Below, one piece after another: positions 1 through 12,490 of a DNA stretch of 64,000 nt; position 1 is the first letter of the stretch, and the number at the start of each line of letters is the position of its first letter. The translations under genes and the position numbers were made by a program. The stretch spans positions 8,873,821 through 8,937,820 of the forward strand of contig NC_079312.1 of NCBI RefSeq assembly GCF_029931775.1. The letters run 5' to 3'. The notes beneath the pieces are model-generated. The model did no database searches. It worked only from the letters and a program-made list of their open reading frames with translations, and had not been told where the DNA came from. The DNA comes from Euleptes europaea (lineage: Eukaryota; Chordata; Lepidosauria; Squamata; Sphaerodactylidae).

Positions 1-150
1 AAATTAAATCAAAAGAATTTTCAGCTAAACATTAGGAGGAATGTCCTGACAGTTCTTCAGTGGAACAGGCTTCCTTGGGAGGTGGTGGTCTCTTCTTTGG
101 AGGTTTTTAAGCAGAGGATAGATGGCCATCTGATTCTGCAATGTTCATTC
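1..150 (+). mobile_element. CR1 LINE 3' end fragment
   Basis: The stretch matches the conserved CR1 3' region encoding cagtggaacaggcttcc followed by a gaggtggtg block and an aagcagagg...gatggccatctg block. The same blocks recur at 13.1 kb and 52.4 kb. It is cut by the window edge on the left, so the full size cannot be seen. Confidence 0.8.
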
Positions 151-429
151 TGTGAACCAAGCTGTTTTGTATGTGTTCATTAATGGTATATTATTTCATT
201 TATGAACTTTTATACAAAAATTGTATCATAAATCTTGAGCTACTGTACAAATGATATAATACAGATAACATTAGACAAGAAAAGGTTTCGTGATTTCTCC
301 TTGTTTCACTGCTGCTTCTTCAGAAGTCTGCCTCTTTAAATTTAACAGGTGAATTTCACAGCTGCTTCCTTAGAAGTCTTACTGATTCTTATCCCTGTTT
401 ACTATACAAAACAAAGTTCATATCATAAG

Positions 430-665
430 TTTACTCTTCCTATATTAGTTTGTAAAACTTTCCAAAGGTTTGTTATAGTCAGTGGTGAGATGCTGGAATA
501 TCTTAGTAGTTAATGAGAATTTACATGCAGCACACTTTCCACATTTGTGATGCCCTTTAACAAATTGAGTATAAGGTTTTACCTGTTGAATATCTGAATG
601 TACTAGATAATTAGTGAGACTTTTAGTCCTCCTGAATCCAATTATAAGTGGTTCCCTACATCCTG
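430..665 (-). mobile_element. Penelope-like element ORF fragment (region before the GIY-YIG domain)
   Basis: On the minus strand a short open frame reads GFRRTKSLTNYLVHS and then HKCGKCAACKF. This pairing of an FRR-x-xxL-xxxLVxS motif with a CxxC pair is typical of the linker ahead of the GIY-YIG endonuclease in Penelope-like retroelements (family knowledge). Neither reverse transcriptase nor endonuclease core is visible nearby, so it is a 5'- and 3'-truncated relic. It abuts the decayed tail of ZNF1. Confidence 0.55.
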
Positions 666-927
666 AAACCACACTCCACACTTATGGTTTCTCGCCTGTG
701 TGAATTCTTCGATGGGTAGTAAGGGCTGTCCTCTGAAACTTTTCCCACACTCCAGGCATTTATATGGTTTCTTGCCTGTATGAATCCTCCGATGAAAATT
801 AAGGTTTCCACTATCACTGAATCTTTTCCCACACTCCAGGCATTTATATGGTTTCTCCCCTGTGTGAATCGTTTCACAGCTAGTAAGGTTTCCACTCCAC
901 CTGAAGCTTTTGCCACACTACAGACAT
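656..927 (-). pseudogene. Decayed C-terminal finger tail of ZNF1
   Basis: About three more C2H2 units follow the ZNF1 stop. Relative to the array consensus, the first has a two-base loss in its TGEKP linker, an in-frame TAG in place of the Glu codon of CLECG, and no first zinc-binding His (LTSCETIH). The second is nearly intact ([16 protein letters not shown]). The third is frameshifted after CGKSF. They are the former C-terminus of the gene and are no longer translated in its frame. Equivalent tails lie beyond ZNF2 and ZNF3. Confidence 0.8.
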
Positions 928-2580
<1,653 letters not shown>

Positions 2581-2599
2581 TCATGATATGACAGTTTCT

Positions 2600-2965
2600 A
2601 CAAATACCTAGTTTCAAATCCAGAAGCATCTTAAAGACCAACAAGCGTATCTGGCTATGCTTTCAAGAATGAAGGCTCCCTTCATCAGATACGAGTTGGA
2701 ATGGAGATCTCTGAGTCCTTTTATCCCAGCCAGAGGGTGGGAAGGGAGTTCCAAAGAAGGAAATCAGGATGCAGAGGTACAGTTTACATTGTTAGTAGCT
2801 ACATTAGAGCAGAAGAGAAATGCTTAGGGGAATTACAATCTTCTCTTGAAGCTTCTCTGTATAAGGACTGCAATTCTCAGGTCAACAATTGAATGACCTG
2901 GAAGATTAAAATAATCTGCCACTGGCTTTGGAGTGTTGTAGTTTTTAATGTTAGAGTTATGTCCA
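2600..2965 (-). repeat. Dispersed repeat with hammerhead-like core, copy 1
   Basis: This block (cttaaagaccaacaag ... cttcatcagatac) is shared with 28880-29215 and 50430-50770 at the same place 5' of each finger exon, so it predates the unit duplications. On the minus strand it holds CTGATGA, a weak 17-base stem-loop and GAAA, the order of a hammerhead ribozyme core. The family is not named here. Confidence 0.6.
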
Positions 2966-2969
2966 TTAA

Positions 2970-3230
2970 AGAAGAAGAGTTGGTTTTTATATGCTAATTT
3001 TCTCTACCTTTTAAGGAGAATCAAACCGGCTTACAATATCCTTCTCTTCCTCTCCCCACAACAGACACCTTGTGAGGTAGGTGAGGCTGAGAGAGCTCAA
3101 AGAGAACTGTGATTAGCCCAAAGTCACCCAGCTGGCTTCATGTGTAGGAGTGGGGAAAACAACCCAGTTCACCAGATTAGAGTCCGCTACTCATGTGGAG
3201 TAGGTGGGAATCAAACCTCGTTGTGTTGTC
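2970..3230 (-). repeat. tRNA-derived SINE, minus orientation
   Basis: It contains the common squamate block gagaatcaaaccggcttac, a cttgtgaggtaggtgaggctg block and a tRNA-like head at the right, with B-box-like ggaatcaaacc read in reverse. Copies sit at 29220-29520 and 50785-51075 in the other units, so the insertion is older than the array. Confidence 0.75.
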
Positions 3231-3231
3231 A

Positions 3232-4790
3232 GAATGAAAATAACAACAACAATGATTTTGTTGGTTCTTGTAGGTTATCCGGGCTATGTGACCGTGGTCT
3301 TGGTATTTTCTTTCCTGATGTTTCGCCAGCAGCTGTGGCAGGCATCTTCAGAGAAGTAACACTGTCCTTCAGTGTTACTCCTCTGAAGATGCCTGCCACA
3401 GCTGCTGGCGAAACATCAGGAAAGAAAATACCAAGACCACGGTCACACAGCCCGGATAACCTACAAGAACCCATGAACTCTGACCGTGAAAGCCTTCGAC
3501 AACAATGATTTTATTTATATTGTACCCTCCCCCTGCAAGGTGGGCTCAGGGCAGGTGACATCATAACATACAAACAAATATAAAACCAAAATAATAAATC
3601 TACATAACAATTTGAAAACCATTAATTTAGTTTAAAATACCACTGAATACAACAATATATCTAATAGTGCTGATTAGTTCCTGCCAGTAGTGGAGTTAAT
3701 TCCAGTGGCTGTTGGACAACCATATTAGTTGATGTCATGCTGCAGGAAGGAAGGCGGTGGAGAAGAGAGAATTAGGAATTAAGAAAGGGAAATAAGAGGG
3801 GGAGAAAATGGGGCAACGGTGGGAGGAGAAAGGAAGGAAAGAGGAAGGGAAAGGGAGGTCAGCTTCTGATGGTAGCCATTCTTGCCCTCAACCATAAGCC
3901 TGGTGGAACGTCTTCCTCTTACATGCCCTGCGTAATTCAGCCAAATCCTGCAGGGTGTGGGTCTCATCAGACAGGGAGTTCCATAGGCTAGGGCCAGGGC
4001 CCAGAAAGCTCTGGTCCTGGTTGAGGACACCCAGATGCTCTTTAGGGCCAGGGATCACTAATAGGTTTTTCTAGCCAATTGTAAGGTTATCTGGGGGTAT
4101 ATATGGAGATGCGGTCCCACAAATACAGAGGTCCCAGACCACTGAGGACTTCAAAAGTTAATACTAAAACCTTGATCCAAAATTCAACCTGGAGCCAGTG
4201 CAGCTGACGGAGCACGGGCTGGATATGTGCTGTCCCAGAGGTTCCTTTTAGGACACATGTCTCTGCGTTCTGGGCTAAGTGGGTGAGGGAGCACATGTAG
4301 ATGTTAAAAAGCATTGGAGAGAGAATCGCCCCTCGCTGAAAACCACACCCGATCCAGTTGCCTCTGGAGATCGTCTGTGAGAGTGAACAGCATGGTCTCC
4401 ATCGCATAGCCAGCACTAATGCTTCCTCCAGGAACTCTTGCAGTTGCTCTGCCATAGCTGTCTCAACTGCCTTACCCAGAAATGACAAATTTAAGAATGG
4501 GCTTTAGTTGGCTGGATCAAGAGGATCCAATGGTGTGTTTTTTTTTTAAGAATGGTTTCACCACTGCCTCCTTCAACGACCCCGGGAAGACACCCAAAGA
4601 CAGGGTCAGATTTATGTCTTCCAGGGAATCTTGTACCCCCCTCCCCAAACTGGCTTTAACCAGCCAGGCCGGGCACGAATCAAGGAGGCATGTGGTTGGC
4701 TTCACAGCTGACAGGACCCTGTCTACATCGGACTGGGAGAGACGCCTGAAACAGTCTAATATTAGACCTGAATTCAAAACACCACACAAC
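3232..4790 (-). mobile_element. L2-like LINE, 3' UTR plus part of the reverse transcriptase
   Basis: The left end (attttatttatattgtaccc) is the LINE 3' end. The minus strand then gives RT pieces such as GAILSPMLFNIYMCSL and MAEQLQEFLEEAL, as in the longer copy at 18.8-21.8 kb. Frames are broken. Unit 2 keeps the 3' end and the endonuclease region of this same insertion but not the RT, so the two units lost different parts. A palindromic element sits inside at 3260-3498. Confidence 0.75.
3260..3498. mobile_element. Palindromic Penelope-like insertion P1
   Basis: Two inverted arms (ggttatccgggctatgtgac ... tcacacagcccggataacc) flank a short centre. The target copy acaacaatgatttt lies at 3246-3259 and again at 3499-3512. 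Unit 2 keeps an unoccupied version of the target near 29897-29914. The arms contain ctgaagatgcc ... ggcgaaac, a hammerhead-like order. The left arm is shortened. Confidence 0.75.
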
Positions 4791-5571
4791 TCCAGTAGTA
4801 GTTACTCTAATTGCAATTATAATAAAATACAGCATACCTAACAATCCACAATCTTTAAAATAAGGGACAAGTTTACATTCAAAAAGTGATCCCAACCTCA
4901 GAGCTGAGTGCCTCATCCAAATGGGCTCTGGGCCAGCCTGCCTGCTCCTCCAACAAGGCCTGCGATTTCTCTGTCTCCATTCCTCCCTCCCCCCCCCCAA
5001 CACTGCAGGATCTGCTGTGGAGACCCCTTCCCCGCTAAGACCCTTCCTGAACGTTTGTTGGGCTCCCAAATCAGCTTCAGATGGGCTGCTCCAGACAAAA
5101 GGCAATTGGCTGTTAATCAGACGAGACAAATCCTGGCTAGGGTTATACACTGGGAAAGCCATGATTGGCATACTGTTTACCCCAGACCCTTCACAGTCAT
5201 ATGCAACACTGCTCTGAGCTGGAGCAGAGAGGTTAAAAGAGTTCATATGACTGCTGTCTGGGGTTGCTTTGGGCCACACCTCGGTGTTGAAGCTCATCCT
5301 TTGCTTTGCAGGCACAATGACCCTGCATGAAGGCCTGTCCAGTTAAAGGGACCTCAGGCGAAACAGGGCTGCGAAACACCCTTGCCAGAGAGTCCCCACC
5401 TCTCAGAGAGGACACATGCTCTACAGGCATCATTTCAGCCTTAACGATTCATCCAAGGTCTTTGGAGGAGAAACTCTAACTGTGAGGATAAATAAGGCCA
5501 CGGATATCCATCCACCCTTGGAAGGAAGTACAGGCAACACTCAGTCCCAGGACAGATATCTAAGCATCTAC
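4791..5571. other. 3' flank of the ZNF1 proximal KRAB B exon (no gene)
   Basis: No coding support was found. The stretch aligns with 52560-53180 in unit 3 and partly with 30740-31330 in unit 2. A diverged copy, including gacaaatcctggctagggtt, lies 3' of the distal B exon in unit 3 (56400-56480), marking the edge of the duplicated cassette. Confidence 0.6.
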
Positions 5572-5664
5572 CTGCTAGTCCATCCTCTTCATCAGAGCTC
5601 AGGAGAAACAGTTCTTCCTCCTCTTCCAGATGGGAAATGAGGCCAGGTTTGGCTATCTCAGGTC
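5572..5664 (-). CDS. ZNF1 proximal KRAB B-box exon
   Basis: The 93-base exon has acceptor caaaag and donor GCAG|gtagat. It begins GA, completing a Gly codon left by the A exon, and reads PEIAKPGLISHLEEEEELF, then LLSSDEEDGLAG. The KPxLIxxLE core is the KRAB B box, which strengthens TRIM28 recruitment by the A box. It ends in phase 1, matching the finger exon start at 2561. Confidence 0.9.
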
Positions 5665-6102
5665 CTTTTGATCAGAAAAAAGCACACAATTAGGTTTGCT
5701 TTGTGCACATAGATTTAACAGTTCCAAACCAGATTAACTCTGTCCCTCCAAAAATGCATAACAGGTAACTAACCGAGTGGAGGGGAGTACAGTATGGGGC
5801 CCAAAATCATCCATCCGGCACTGGAAGCTCTCTCCCGACTCCATACTCATGTCTGATTGAAATACCAGCTGAGAACTAAGTAAGGGGCAGAGAAGCCAGC
5901 AGAGTTCCCTCCACAGCCACATCTTTAGCCCAGGCAAGGCCAGGCCCAGACTGGAGGGAAGCCCCTCCTTAGACCACCCCACCTTCTCCAGACCAGGCAC
6001 CCCCTGGCACGGCTTCTGGTGCCCTCTAAGGGGATCCAGACCCAAGACTGCCAGGCAGGGACCTCCTCTCTGCAAGGAGAGCCCAGAACCCCTCCCACAT
6101 CA

Positions 6103-6381
<279 letters not shown>

Positions 6382-6612
6382 TTACATCACTGGAAAGTTG
6401 GTTCATGGGGAAACAGCCAAAAACAGATACAGTAAATTAGTAGTGGAAGACCAGAAGAAAGGTCAAGACAGAAGAGCCCCCGCGGGCATGTCACAGGTTC
6501 ATGATTTTACTAATATGTATCCATGTTAATCCAGTTCCAGTGCAAAAACAGCGGCTGTATGCAAATTGCATTTATGTTTTAGGCAAAACTTGATTATATA
6601 TAACTTCAGCAT

Positions 6613-7290
6613 AGGGTTGCCAGGTCCCTCGCAACCGGCGGGAGATTTTGGGGGGGAGCCTGAAGAGGGCGGGGTTTGGGGAGGGGAGGGCCTTCAATGC
6701 CATAGAGTTTAATTGCCAAAGCGGCCATTTTGCTCCAGGTGATCTGACCTCTATCGGCTGGAGATCAGTTGAATTAGCAGGAGATCTCCTGCTACTACCT
6801 GGCAGTTTTCTTAAGAATTTGGCAGCACGAAGGCTCACATGTCACTGATAAGCAATGCTAGAAGTTCAAAAAATATTTTTTACTGAGAGGCATTGACTTC
6901 ATGCCGTGGCAAAACAAATCTGCTGCAATACACAATTTAACAAGCAATGCTATTAAATAATGCAAACAATACTGTAACAGTCAGGCATATACAAAGGAAA
7001 AAAACAAAGGCAGCAGTCCAATTTCAAAGCGTGTCCCAAAGTCATGTAGAATACCCGTAGGTAACAATCTCCTAATTGTTTATATTTGGACCTTTATGAC
7101 TTGTATATTTCTTTGTTCTTACTATTCAACATTGCCAAGACAGTGACCGTGCCCTGGGCTTTTATCTACGGGTATTCTAGCATTGCTTATCAGTTACATG
7201 TGAGCCTTCGTGCTGACAATTTCTTAAGATATCTTAATTCTGGCACAGGTTTACCTTTGTTTGCATAACTACCTGGCAGTTGGCAACCCT
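6613..7290. repeat. Short terminal-inverted repeat (agggttgcca ... tggcaaccct), interrupted
   Basis: The ends agggttgcca and tggcaaccct are near-inverted, and the body carries cggccattttgctccagg. Intact relatives lie at 9977-10193, 38641-38850, 43363-43580 and 57858-58075. This copy was split by a later insertion at 6808-7267. Confidence 0.65.
6808..7267. mobile_element. Insertion with inverted arms and a 14-base target duplication
   Basis: actacctggcagtt occurs at 6794-6807 and 7268-7281 around a 460-base insert. Arms of about 50 bases at 6810-6863 and 7170-7228 are inverted copies (cttaag ... ctcacatg against catgtgag ... cttaag), with a smaller inverted pair around tacccgtag. The long target duplication suggests target-primed retrotransposition with inversion, possibly Penelope-like. 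The family was not recognised. Confidence 0.6.
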
Positions 7291-7769
7291 ACTTCAGCAT
7301 ATCTTCAAAGCGGCTGTTAAGTCGAAAACTGCGGATACAGTAACAGCCTCATCATTACCAGACAGCAGACTGGGGTTTTCAGACTGGGGCAGACAGACAA
7401 GCCCCAAGGGGATGTCACCTGTTCATGATATTAGTGATATGTATCCATGTTAATCTATGTATTCTTATGTAGTTTGATCAGAACCATAATAAAGGTAGCA
7501 ATAAGGCGGGGGGGAGCAGTTATGCTGGAGTTCCTGAGATGAGCCAGGAATAAGGGAAGCCTAACACCAACTTTCGGTTTCTCCTCATTTGGGCATGAGC
7601 AGAATGAGAGAAGGCCGAGACTGAGAGAGCTCTGGGAATGAGTAATCACCATGAAGTTTGAAAGTTTGCCCAGAGTCTGAGAGTGTTTTAATGTAAAGAC
7701 AGAGTTAACACACTTTGAAACAACACCGGTACACTTGCCTCAGGTGCACAAAGCTATATGTGTGTGGTG

Positions 7770-7980
7770 GGTGTACGTTAAGTGCCGTCAAGTCGCTTCC
7801 AACTCATTGCAACCTTATGAATTAATGACCTCCAAAAAGTCCTATCGTTAACAGCCACATCCCCAACAGTTTCCAGCATGATTTCCTTGTACAGAGAATT
7901 TGTTAAAGCACACAGCTGAGGGGTACAGGAAAATAGGTAAAATATGCATGACGGCATTTAACACACACACACATCATCCC
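7770..7980. repeat. Dispersed repeat (aagtgccgtcaagtcgcttc family)
   Basis: The motif aagtgccgtcaagtcgcttc and gacctccaaaa recur at 54485-54560 and in fragments near 13750 and 41460-41612. Here and in unit 3 it is fused to a KRAB A fragment. Confidence 0.6.
7851..7898 (-). pseudogene. KRAB A-box relic inside the ZNF1 proximal intron
   Basis: The minus strand reads LYKEIMLETVGDVA, the core of the A box, over about 48 bases with no splice sites and no upstream half. It joins directly to a dispersed repeat. The same junction occurs at 54561-54605 in unit 3, so the relic predates the unit duplication. Confidence 0.65.
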
Positions 7981-8586
7981 AAGGCACCAGGCCATAAAGA
8001 AAAGGGTGTGTTTCTATAAAGTCAAATTGAACCAACCAAGCAGGGGTGACTGTTCATTTTGAACAAAAGGGGGCAGTAGCACAATTAAATAAATCTGTCT
8101 CAGAGAGTTTGCCATAAATGGCTCAAATGGGTGGTTGTACGGCTCAGTTCACCTCTCCGAGAGTTGAGTTCCTTGCAGATTCCTGGGAGAGACTACGAAT
8201 CAGACAATTTGTAACAGGGACATTTATCTTGCTTCGCAGCCCACCTTGGGGGGCATTTGGGGGACAGAGGGGCTGTCCTCAGGCACAGGGGGCTAGCAGC
8301 CACATGAGGAAGAGGCCAGAAATGTCCATATGTAAAGGACAAAATATTTTTCTGTGGGATGTTCATGGTCCAGGATTCTTTCACGGCCTTTGCTTTGTCT
8401 CCTCTACACATGCCATCCTAGGCAGGGCGTGACCATTTTCTTGCCTCCCCAGGGGAAGCCTCAGATCTTCCAGTGCCAGAACTAGGGCAAGGGGCCTGAT
8501 CCTCTGAGTCTTGCAACAGAGAAGGAAGCCTCACTGCCATCCTCTACACACCTCCCCAGTGGACCCCCCCCCCTCTTCCCATGTAC

Positions 8587-8672
8587 CTCAGCTGGCTTCA
8601 TGGTGCCTCCTTTCCCTTCCGAACATGGAGGTGATGGCAGAAATGTTAACACGGGTATCTTTTCATAGTTGC
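8587..8672 (-). CDS. ZNF1 proximal linker exon (exon 2)
   Basis: The 86-base exon runs from acceptor ttcccag to donor GAG|gtacat and reads NYEKIPVLTFLPSPPC, then SEGKGGTMKPAE. It is phase 1 at entry and 0 at exit, so it joins in frame to exon 1 (or a distal B exon) and to the A exon. The internal ATG kept in units 2 and 3 (TTGATGCC) is changed to GTGTTA here, so only the ATG of MKPAE is available within the exon. No domain is recognised. Confidence 0.75.
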
Positions 8673-9161
8673 CTGGGAAGGAGAGAATGAGAAAGGGTGG
8701 GAAACCCTTTTTAGTGTGCATACATTTTTTGTGCCAGTCCCTTCAGAGAACATCTTTCCTGATTAGCTTCAGGGCTCAATTCAAAATACTCCATTTGATC
8801 TAGACAGGCTCAGAAGTGTTTGGCCCAATATCTCTCCCACTTCCCTTCTTCACCTGTCCCCCTCCCTTCTAGGAAATGCCTCCTCTCGACCTCTGCAAAC
8901 CATTCTGGAGCAGTGAATCCCTGACCCTGCCTGAAGTTCCTCCTCCCCTCTGATGGAAGCCAAGATCTACTCACCTGCCCCACACAACTAGGAGAATATG
9001 TTGGGAATAGGATGCCAGAGCCCTGAGCTAAGGGGATGGACTGCCTGGCTCGAGGTGTCTGGTGGGAGATCCCAACAAGGAATGAAAATATACCTGCACA
9101 GAGAAAACCTTGGAAGAAAGGGCAGACAACATGCAGTCCCACAACACGTCTGAACAACTAC

Positions 9162-9251
9162 CTGCCAACTCTTCTTCTTCAGAGATCAGGAAAAACAGCT
9201 CTTCCTCCTCTTCCAGCCAGGATATGAGGTCAGGTTTAGCCGTCTCAGGTC
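9162..9251 (-). CDS. ZNF1 distal KRAB B-box exon
   Basis: The 90-base exon has donor GCAG|gtagtt and acceptor taaaaag. It reads PETAKPDLISWLEEEEELF, then FLISEEEELAG. It is one codon shorter than the other B exons but keeps phase 1 at both ends. The KPDLISWLE wording is shared by the distal cassettes of all three units. Confidence 0.87.
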
Positions 9252-9738
9252 CTTTTTATCAGAAAAAATAGATATAACTCTTCTGTGAGCACATATATTC
9301 AACAATTCCCAGTGAGGTCAACTGTCTCTCCAAAATACGCACCAGACTGGCAATTCCGTGCCTACTCTATGCCAAGCTGATCTTGAAATGCCAGCTGAGA
9401 ACTAAGTAAAGTGGCAGAGGAGCCAGCAGAGTTCATTTCACAACCACCTCTCAGCCCAGGCAAGACAAGGCCCAGATGGGAGGGAAGCCCAGACATAGAC
9501 TTCCCCATCGTCTCCAAACCAGGCATCCCTTGGCACTTCTTCTGATGCCCTCTCATGTAGTCCAGACACTGGACTGCCAGGCAGGGGCCCCCTATCTGCA
9601 AGGAGAGCCCAGAACCCCTCCTACATCAGAGGAAGGGTCATGGAGGAAGGCAGAGATCAGACAACCTGACCACATCCTTCTTCTTAAGGGATTTCCTCCC
9701 ACCAAGAAGGAGACAGCCCAGGAGAAAAGGATCCTCAC

Positions 9739-9865
9739 CCAGAGAGGCCACGTTCCCAAAATTCTCCAGCATGACTTCTTTGTACAGAGCTCTCTGGGCT
9801 GGGTGCAGGAGGGTCCACTCCCTCTTGGTGAAATACACGGCCACCTCTTTAAATGACATCCCATC
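9739..9865 (-). CDS. ZNF1 distal KRAB A-box exon
   Basis: The 127-base exon runs from acceptor cctccag to donor CTGG|gtgagg. It reads [33 protein letters not shown] and NVASLG. TKREW rather than TQGEW marks the distal type. It starts DGM where others read GGV. The next exon outward is the linker at 10562-10641. Confidence 0.93.
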
Positions 9866-9976
9866 CTGGAGGAAGAAGAAGGAAGCATTTCTTTACATCT
9901 CTAGAAAACTGGTCCATGGGAGGAAAAGCCACGAAGCTGAAGACAGTAAATTAATACTAGAAGAGCAGCACAAAGT

Positions 9977-10193
9977 AAGGTTACCAACTTCCACTTGGGA
10001 AATATCTGGAGATTCTTGGGGTGGATCCGGGGGAGGGTGGGGTTTAAGAGGGGAGAGAGCTCAAGAGGCTATAATGCCATAGAGTCCTCTCTCCAAAGCA
10101 GCCATTTTCTCCAGGAAAACTGATCTTGGTCGTCGGGAGATCAACCGTAATAGTGGGAGTTCTCCAGGTACCACCTAGAGGTTGGCAACCCTA
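9977..10193. repeat. Short terminal-inverted repeat, distal intron copy of unit 1
   Basis: It lies between aggttaccaac and gttggcaaccct and includes gcagccattttctccagg. Copies sit at the same place in unit 2 (38641-38850) and unit 3 (57858-58075), so it is older than the array. Confidence 0.65.
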
Positions 10194-10561
10194 GCGCAAA
10201 GAGTAGGGGAGAAGAGTCCTGGGGGGACATTTGCCCCCCACACTCCCAGCCCTCCTTATGGCCATATTGGAGCCAGAAGGGCTATCTTCATAGGCAGGGG
10301 GGCTAGCAGCCTTGCGAGGAAGAGGCCAGAGATGTCCATATTCATGGGCCAATACTGTTCCATAGGCTCTGCCTGGGCTTCTCTACACACACCATCCTAG
10401 TTGGGGGTGGGGACCACTTTCCTGTCTCCCCGGTGGGCAGACTTGACATTGTGCAGGGCCAGAACACAGGGCCATGAGCCTGATCCTCTGAGTCTTGCAA
10501 CCGAGAAGGAGCCTTCCACTGTATGTCTCCCAAGTGATTCCACCCCCCACACTCCACTTAC

Positions 10562-10641
10562 CTGAGCTTGCTGCATGGTGCATCTTTTCCTTTCATCACA
10601 CATAGGAGGAGGAGGCATCAAGGGTGTCTTTTCTCCGCTGC
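10562..10641 (-). CDS. ZNF1 distal linker exon
   Basis: The 80-base exon has acceptor ctcccag and donor CAG|gtaagt. It reads SGEKTPLMPPPPMC, then DERKRCTMQQAQ, open in frame, phase 1 in and phase 0 out. Two internal ATGs (LMPPPP and TMQQAQ) could start translation if exon 1 is not used. MQQAQ marks the distal type against MKPAE in the proximal type. Confidence 0.75.
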
Positions 10642-10689
10642 CTGGGAGGAAGAGAAAGAATGAGGACGGGAAACTAGGAGCAGCTGTAG

Positions 10690-10800
10690 GGGAGAAAAAT
10701 ATATAGAAACAGAATAGTTTCCAGTTGGCTGACCATGAAGAATTGGAAAATGTTCAAGATTTGATATTCATTCACTCCATCATCAACCAAAACGGAGACT
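10690..10800 (+). mobile_element. RTE/BovB-like LINE fragment
   Basis: The gaaacagaat...gtttccagttgg start and the tccatcatcaaccaaaacgg end match the longer RTE piece at 39370-39900. The same junction beside the distal linker exon recurs at 39365 and 58580, so it is ancestral to the array. A CR1 piece follows directly. Confidence 0.6.
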
Positions 10801-11225
10801 GCTCACAATGGGGGGATGTGAGCAGTGAGGTCCCTCAGGGATCTGTGTTGGGACCAGTGCTTTTCAATCTGTTCATCAATGACCTGGAGTTGAGGGTGAA
10901 CAGTGAAGTAGCCAGGTTTGCAGATGACACCAAATTATTTAGGGTGGTTAAAACAAAACCGGACTGTGAAGAGCTCCAAAATGATCTCTACAAACTGAAG
11001 GAATGGGCATTAAAATGGCAAATGAGATTCAATGTGAGCAAGTGTCAAGTGATGCATATTGGGGCAAAAAATCCCACCTTCACATATACACTGATGGGAT
11101 CTGTGCTGGCAGCAACAGACCAAGAAAGGGATCTCGGGGCGGTAGTGGATAGCTCAATGAAGATGTCAACCCAGTGTGCTGCTGCTGTGAAAAAACTACA
11201 CACACATCAGTTTTCCAAAGAATAA
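10800..11225 (+). mobile_element. CR1 LINE reverse transcriptase fragment
   Basis: The plus strand reads VPQGSVLGPVLFNLFINDLE, then ARFADDTKLFRVV with the FADD catalytic box, and on to DLGAVVDSSMKM. It is 5' and 3' truncated. No equivalent in the same orientation is seen in units 2 or 3. Confidence 0.85.
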
Positions 11226-11229
11226 AGGA

Positions 11230-11730
11230 CATGGCAGTGTTGTGTGGGAGCCTGATGTGGAAGGAGCCAAGAGGGGAAGAAGGAGAGACCTGCAGGGACC
11301 AGGCTGAAAAGGGGCAGAAGGGGTAGGGGGACTCCCCCAAATCTCCTACCTCTCTGCAGCCTTGACTCATTGCCCTCTCTCCTGTTCAAACCCCAAAGAA
11401 GCTCCCTTTCTTATTCCTGCCTCCTGTCGGTCTTTTATTCCACTGCTGTTCTTTGGCTCTGCACAAAGCGGTTCTCTCTGATTCGGACTCTCTCTCACCC
11501 CACCCCTCCTTGCTCTCTGCTTTGGGAATTACATTGCAGTTCCCCCCCCCCAAAAAAATACCTCCCCCTCCACAGCCCCTTTGAGCTCACCAGATCCCTC
11601 CTGGCCATTCAAGCAGCGAGGGGACTTCTACAAAGGCAGGAGGGCAGCAAATGGCTCTCCCCACCCACCCGCACTCATAGGGTTCCCTAGGGCTAGAGAC
11701 TCTCGGGCTTTAACCCTTAGAGTGGATCTT
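11230..11730 (-). promoter_or_regulatory. Extra GC-rich candidate promoter/exon 1 copy in unit 1
   Basis: This diverged copy of the exon 1 region keeps the donor (GATCTG|gtgagc, exon end 11591) and an ATG at 11608. It has lost one base between them, so the ATG frame reaches the donor in phase 0 rather than 1. Transcripts from here would need an internal ATG such as TMQQAQ at the distal linker. It could serve the distal cassette as a second promoter, or be a dead duplicate. Confidence 0.4.
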
Positions 11731-11974
11731 ACCTGTTAAAGGGACCCTGGAGAGAGAAAGGAAAGGGTAGGGGACCCTCTGAGGGAAAGACCAGCGAGAA
11801 ATATCCATCATCAAAGAAATATATCTTCCATCATATGATCACAGTTTGGGTCCTTAGGATAGTGACTAAGTGACTAAGGACTGTGCCAACTAGCGTATCA
11901 ACAGGCACAAAAATCATTTTCAGATGAGAGATGCCTGCCTCAGAGGGACAGACAAAGGGATGGACGGACACATC

Positions 11975-12150
11975 CACGGGGGCTTGTGTCGTTCTCCTCT
12001 CCTCCATTTCATCCTCACAACAACCCTGTGAAGTGGGTTAGGCCGAGAGGGTGTGGCTGGCCCAAGGCCAACCTATAAGCTTCCATAGCAGAGGTGGGAT
12101 TTGAACCTGGGTCTCCCCGCCCCTAGTCTTGCATTCTTACCACTACATCA
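11975..12150 (-). repeat. tRNA-derived SINE, minus orientation
   Basis: ctcctctcctccatttcatc and tcacaacaaccctgtgaagt lead to a reverse tRNA head with gggatttgaacctggg (B box) and accactacatcacactggg (A box). Confidence 0.75.
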
Positions 12151-12319
12151 CACTGGGCATGATAGATCAGAGATGCTGTTAAACCCCTCCACCTTTGTCC
12201 CATACTGTGCATCTCTGCTGTCTTCCTGGAGGTGTACTGCCTGCCGCCCAGGGCATTCGATCTCCCCCAGCAGGGAGACAGAGAAAGAATCTCAGTATGT
12301 GTGTGGGGGTGTGTGTGTA

Positions 12320-12490
12320 TGGCATGGCTTAGTGGTCGAGCATCTGCTTCACAGGCAGAAGGTCCCAGGTTCAATCCTCAGCATCTCCAGTTAAAAGATT
12401 AGGTAGTCGGTGCTGCGAAAGGCTGAGAGTTTGGACAGACAATACTGACTTTGGTGGACCGATGGTCTGATTCAGCGTAAAGCAGCTTCG
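12320..12490 (+). repeat. tRNA-derived SINE, plus orientation
   Basis: An A box (tggcttagtggtcgagc) and a B box (ggttcaatcc) precede catctccagttaaaag and a ctgattcagc tail. Relatives lie at 40495-40660 and, reversed, at 43150-43360. It is not a tRNA gene: no acceptor-stem pairing is seen and the body runs on. Confidence 0.75.

Noticed and set aside
2701-2892. Small open frame MEISESFYPSQRVG, conserved at 28981
   Set aside because: It lies in a dispersed repeat copied with the units, and unit 3 does not keep the frame.
3140-3508. Open frames reading through palindromes (also at 34893 and 29599)
   Set aside because: Both arms give the same peptide in opposite strands, as expected of an inverted repeat in a mobile element.
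9162-9865. A separate fourth KRAB gene for the distal cassette of unit 1
   Set aside because: No finger exon lies between it and the proximal cassette, and the same arrangement recurs in units 2 and 3. It is better read as part of the same gene.
12320-12400. tRNA-like A and B boxes here and at 40495, 43330, 22330 and 60450
   Set aside because: They continue into SINE bodies, recur as families, and lack a closed acceptor stem.
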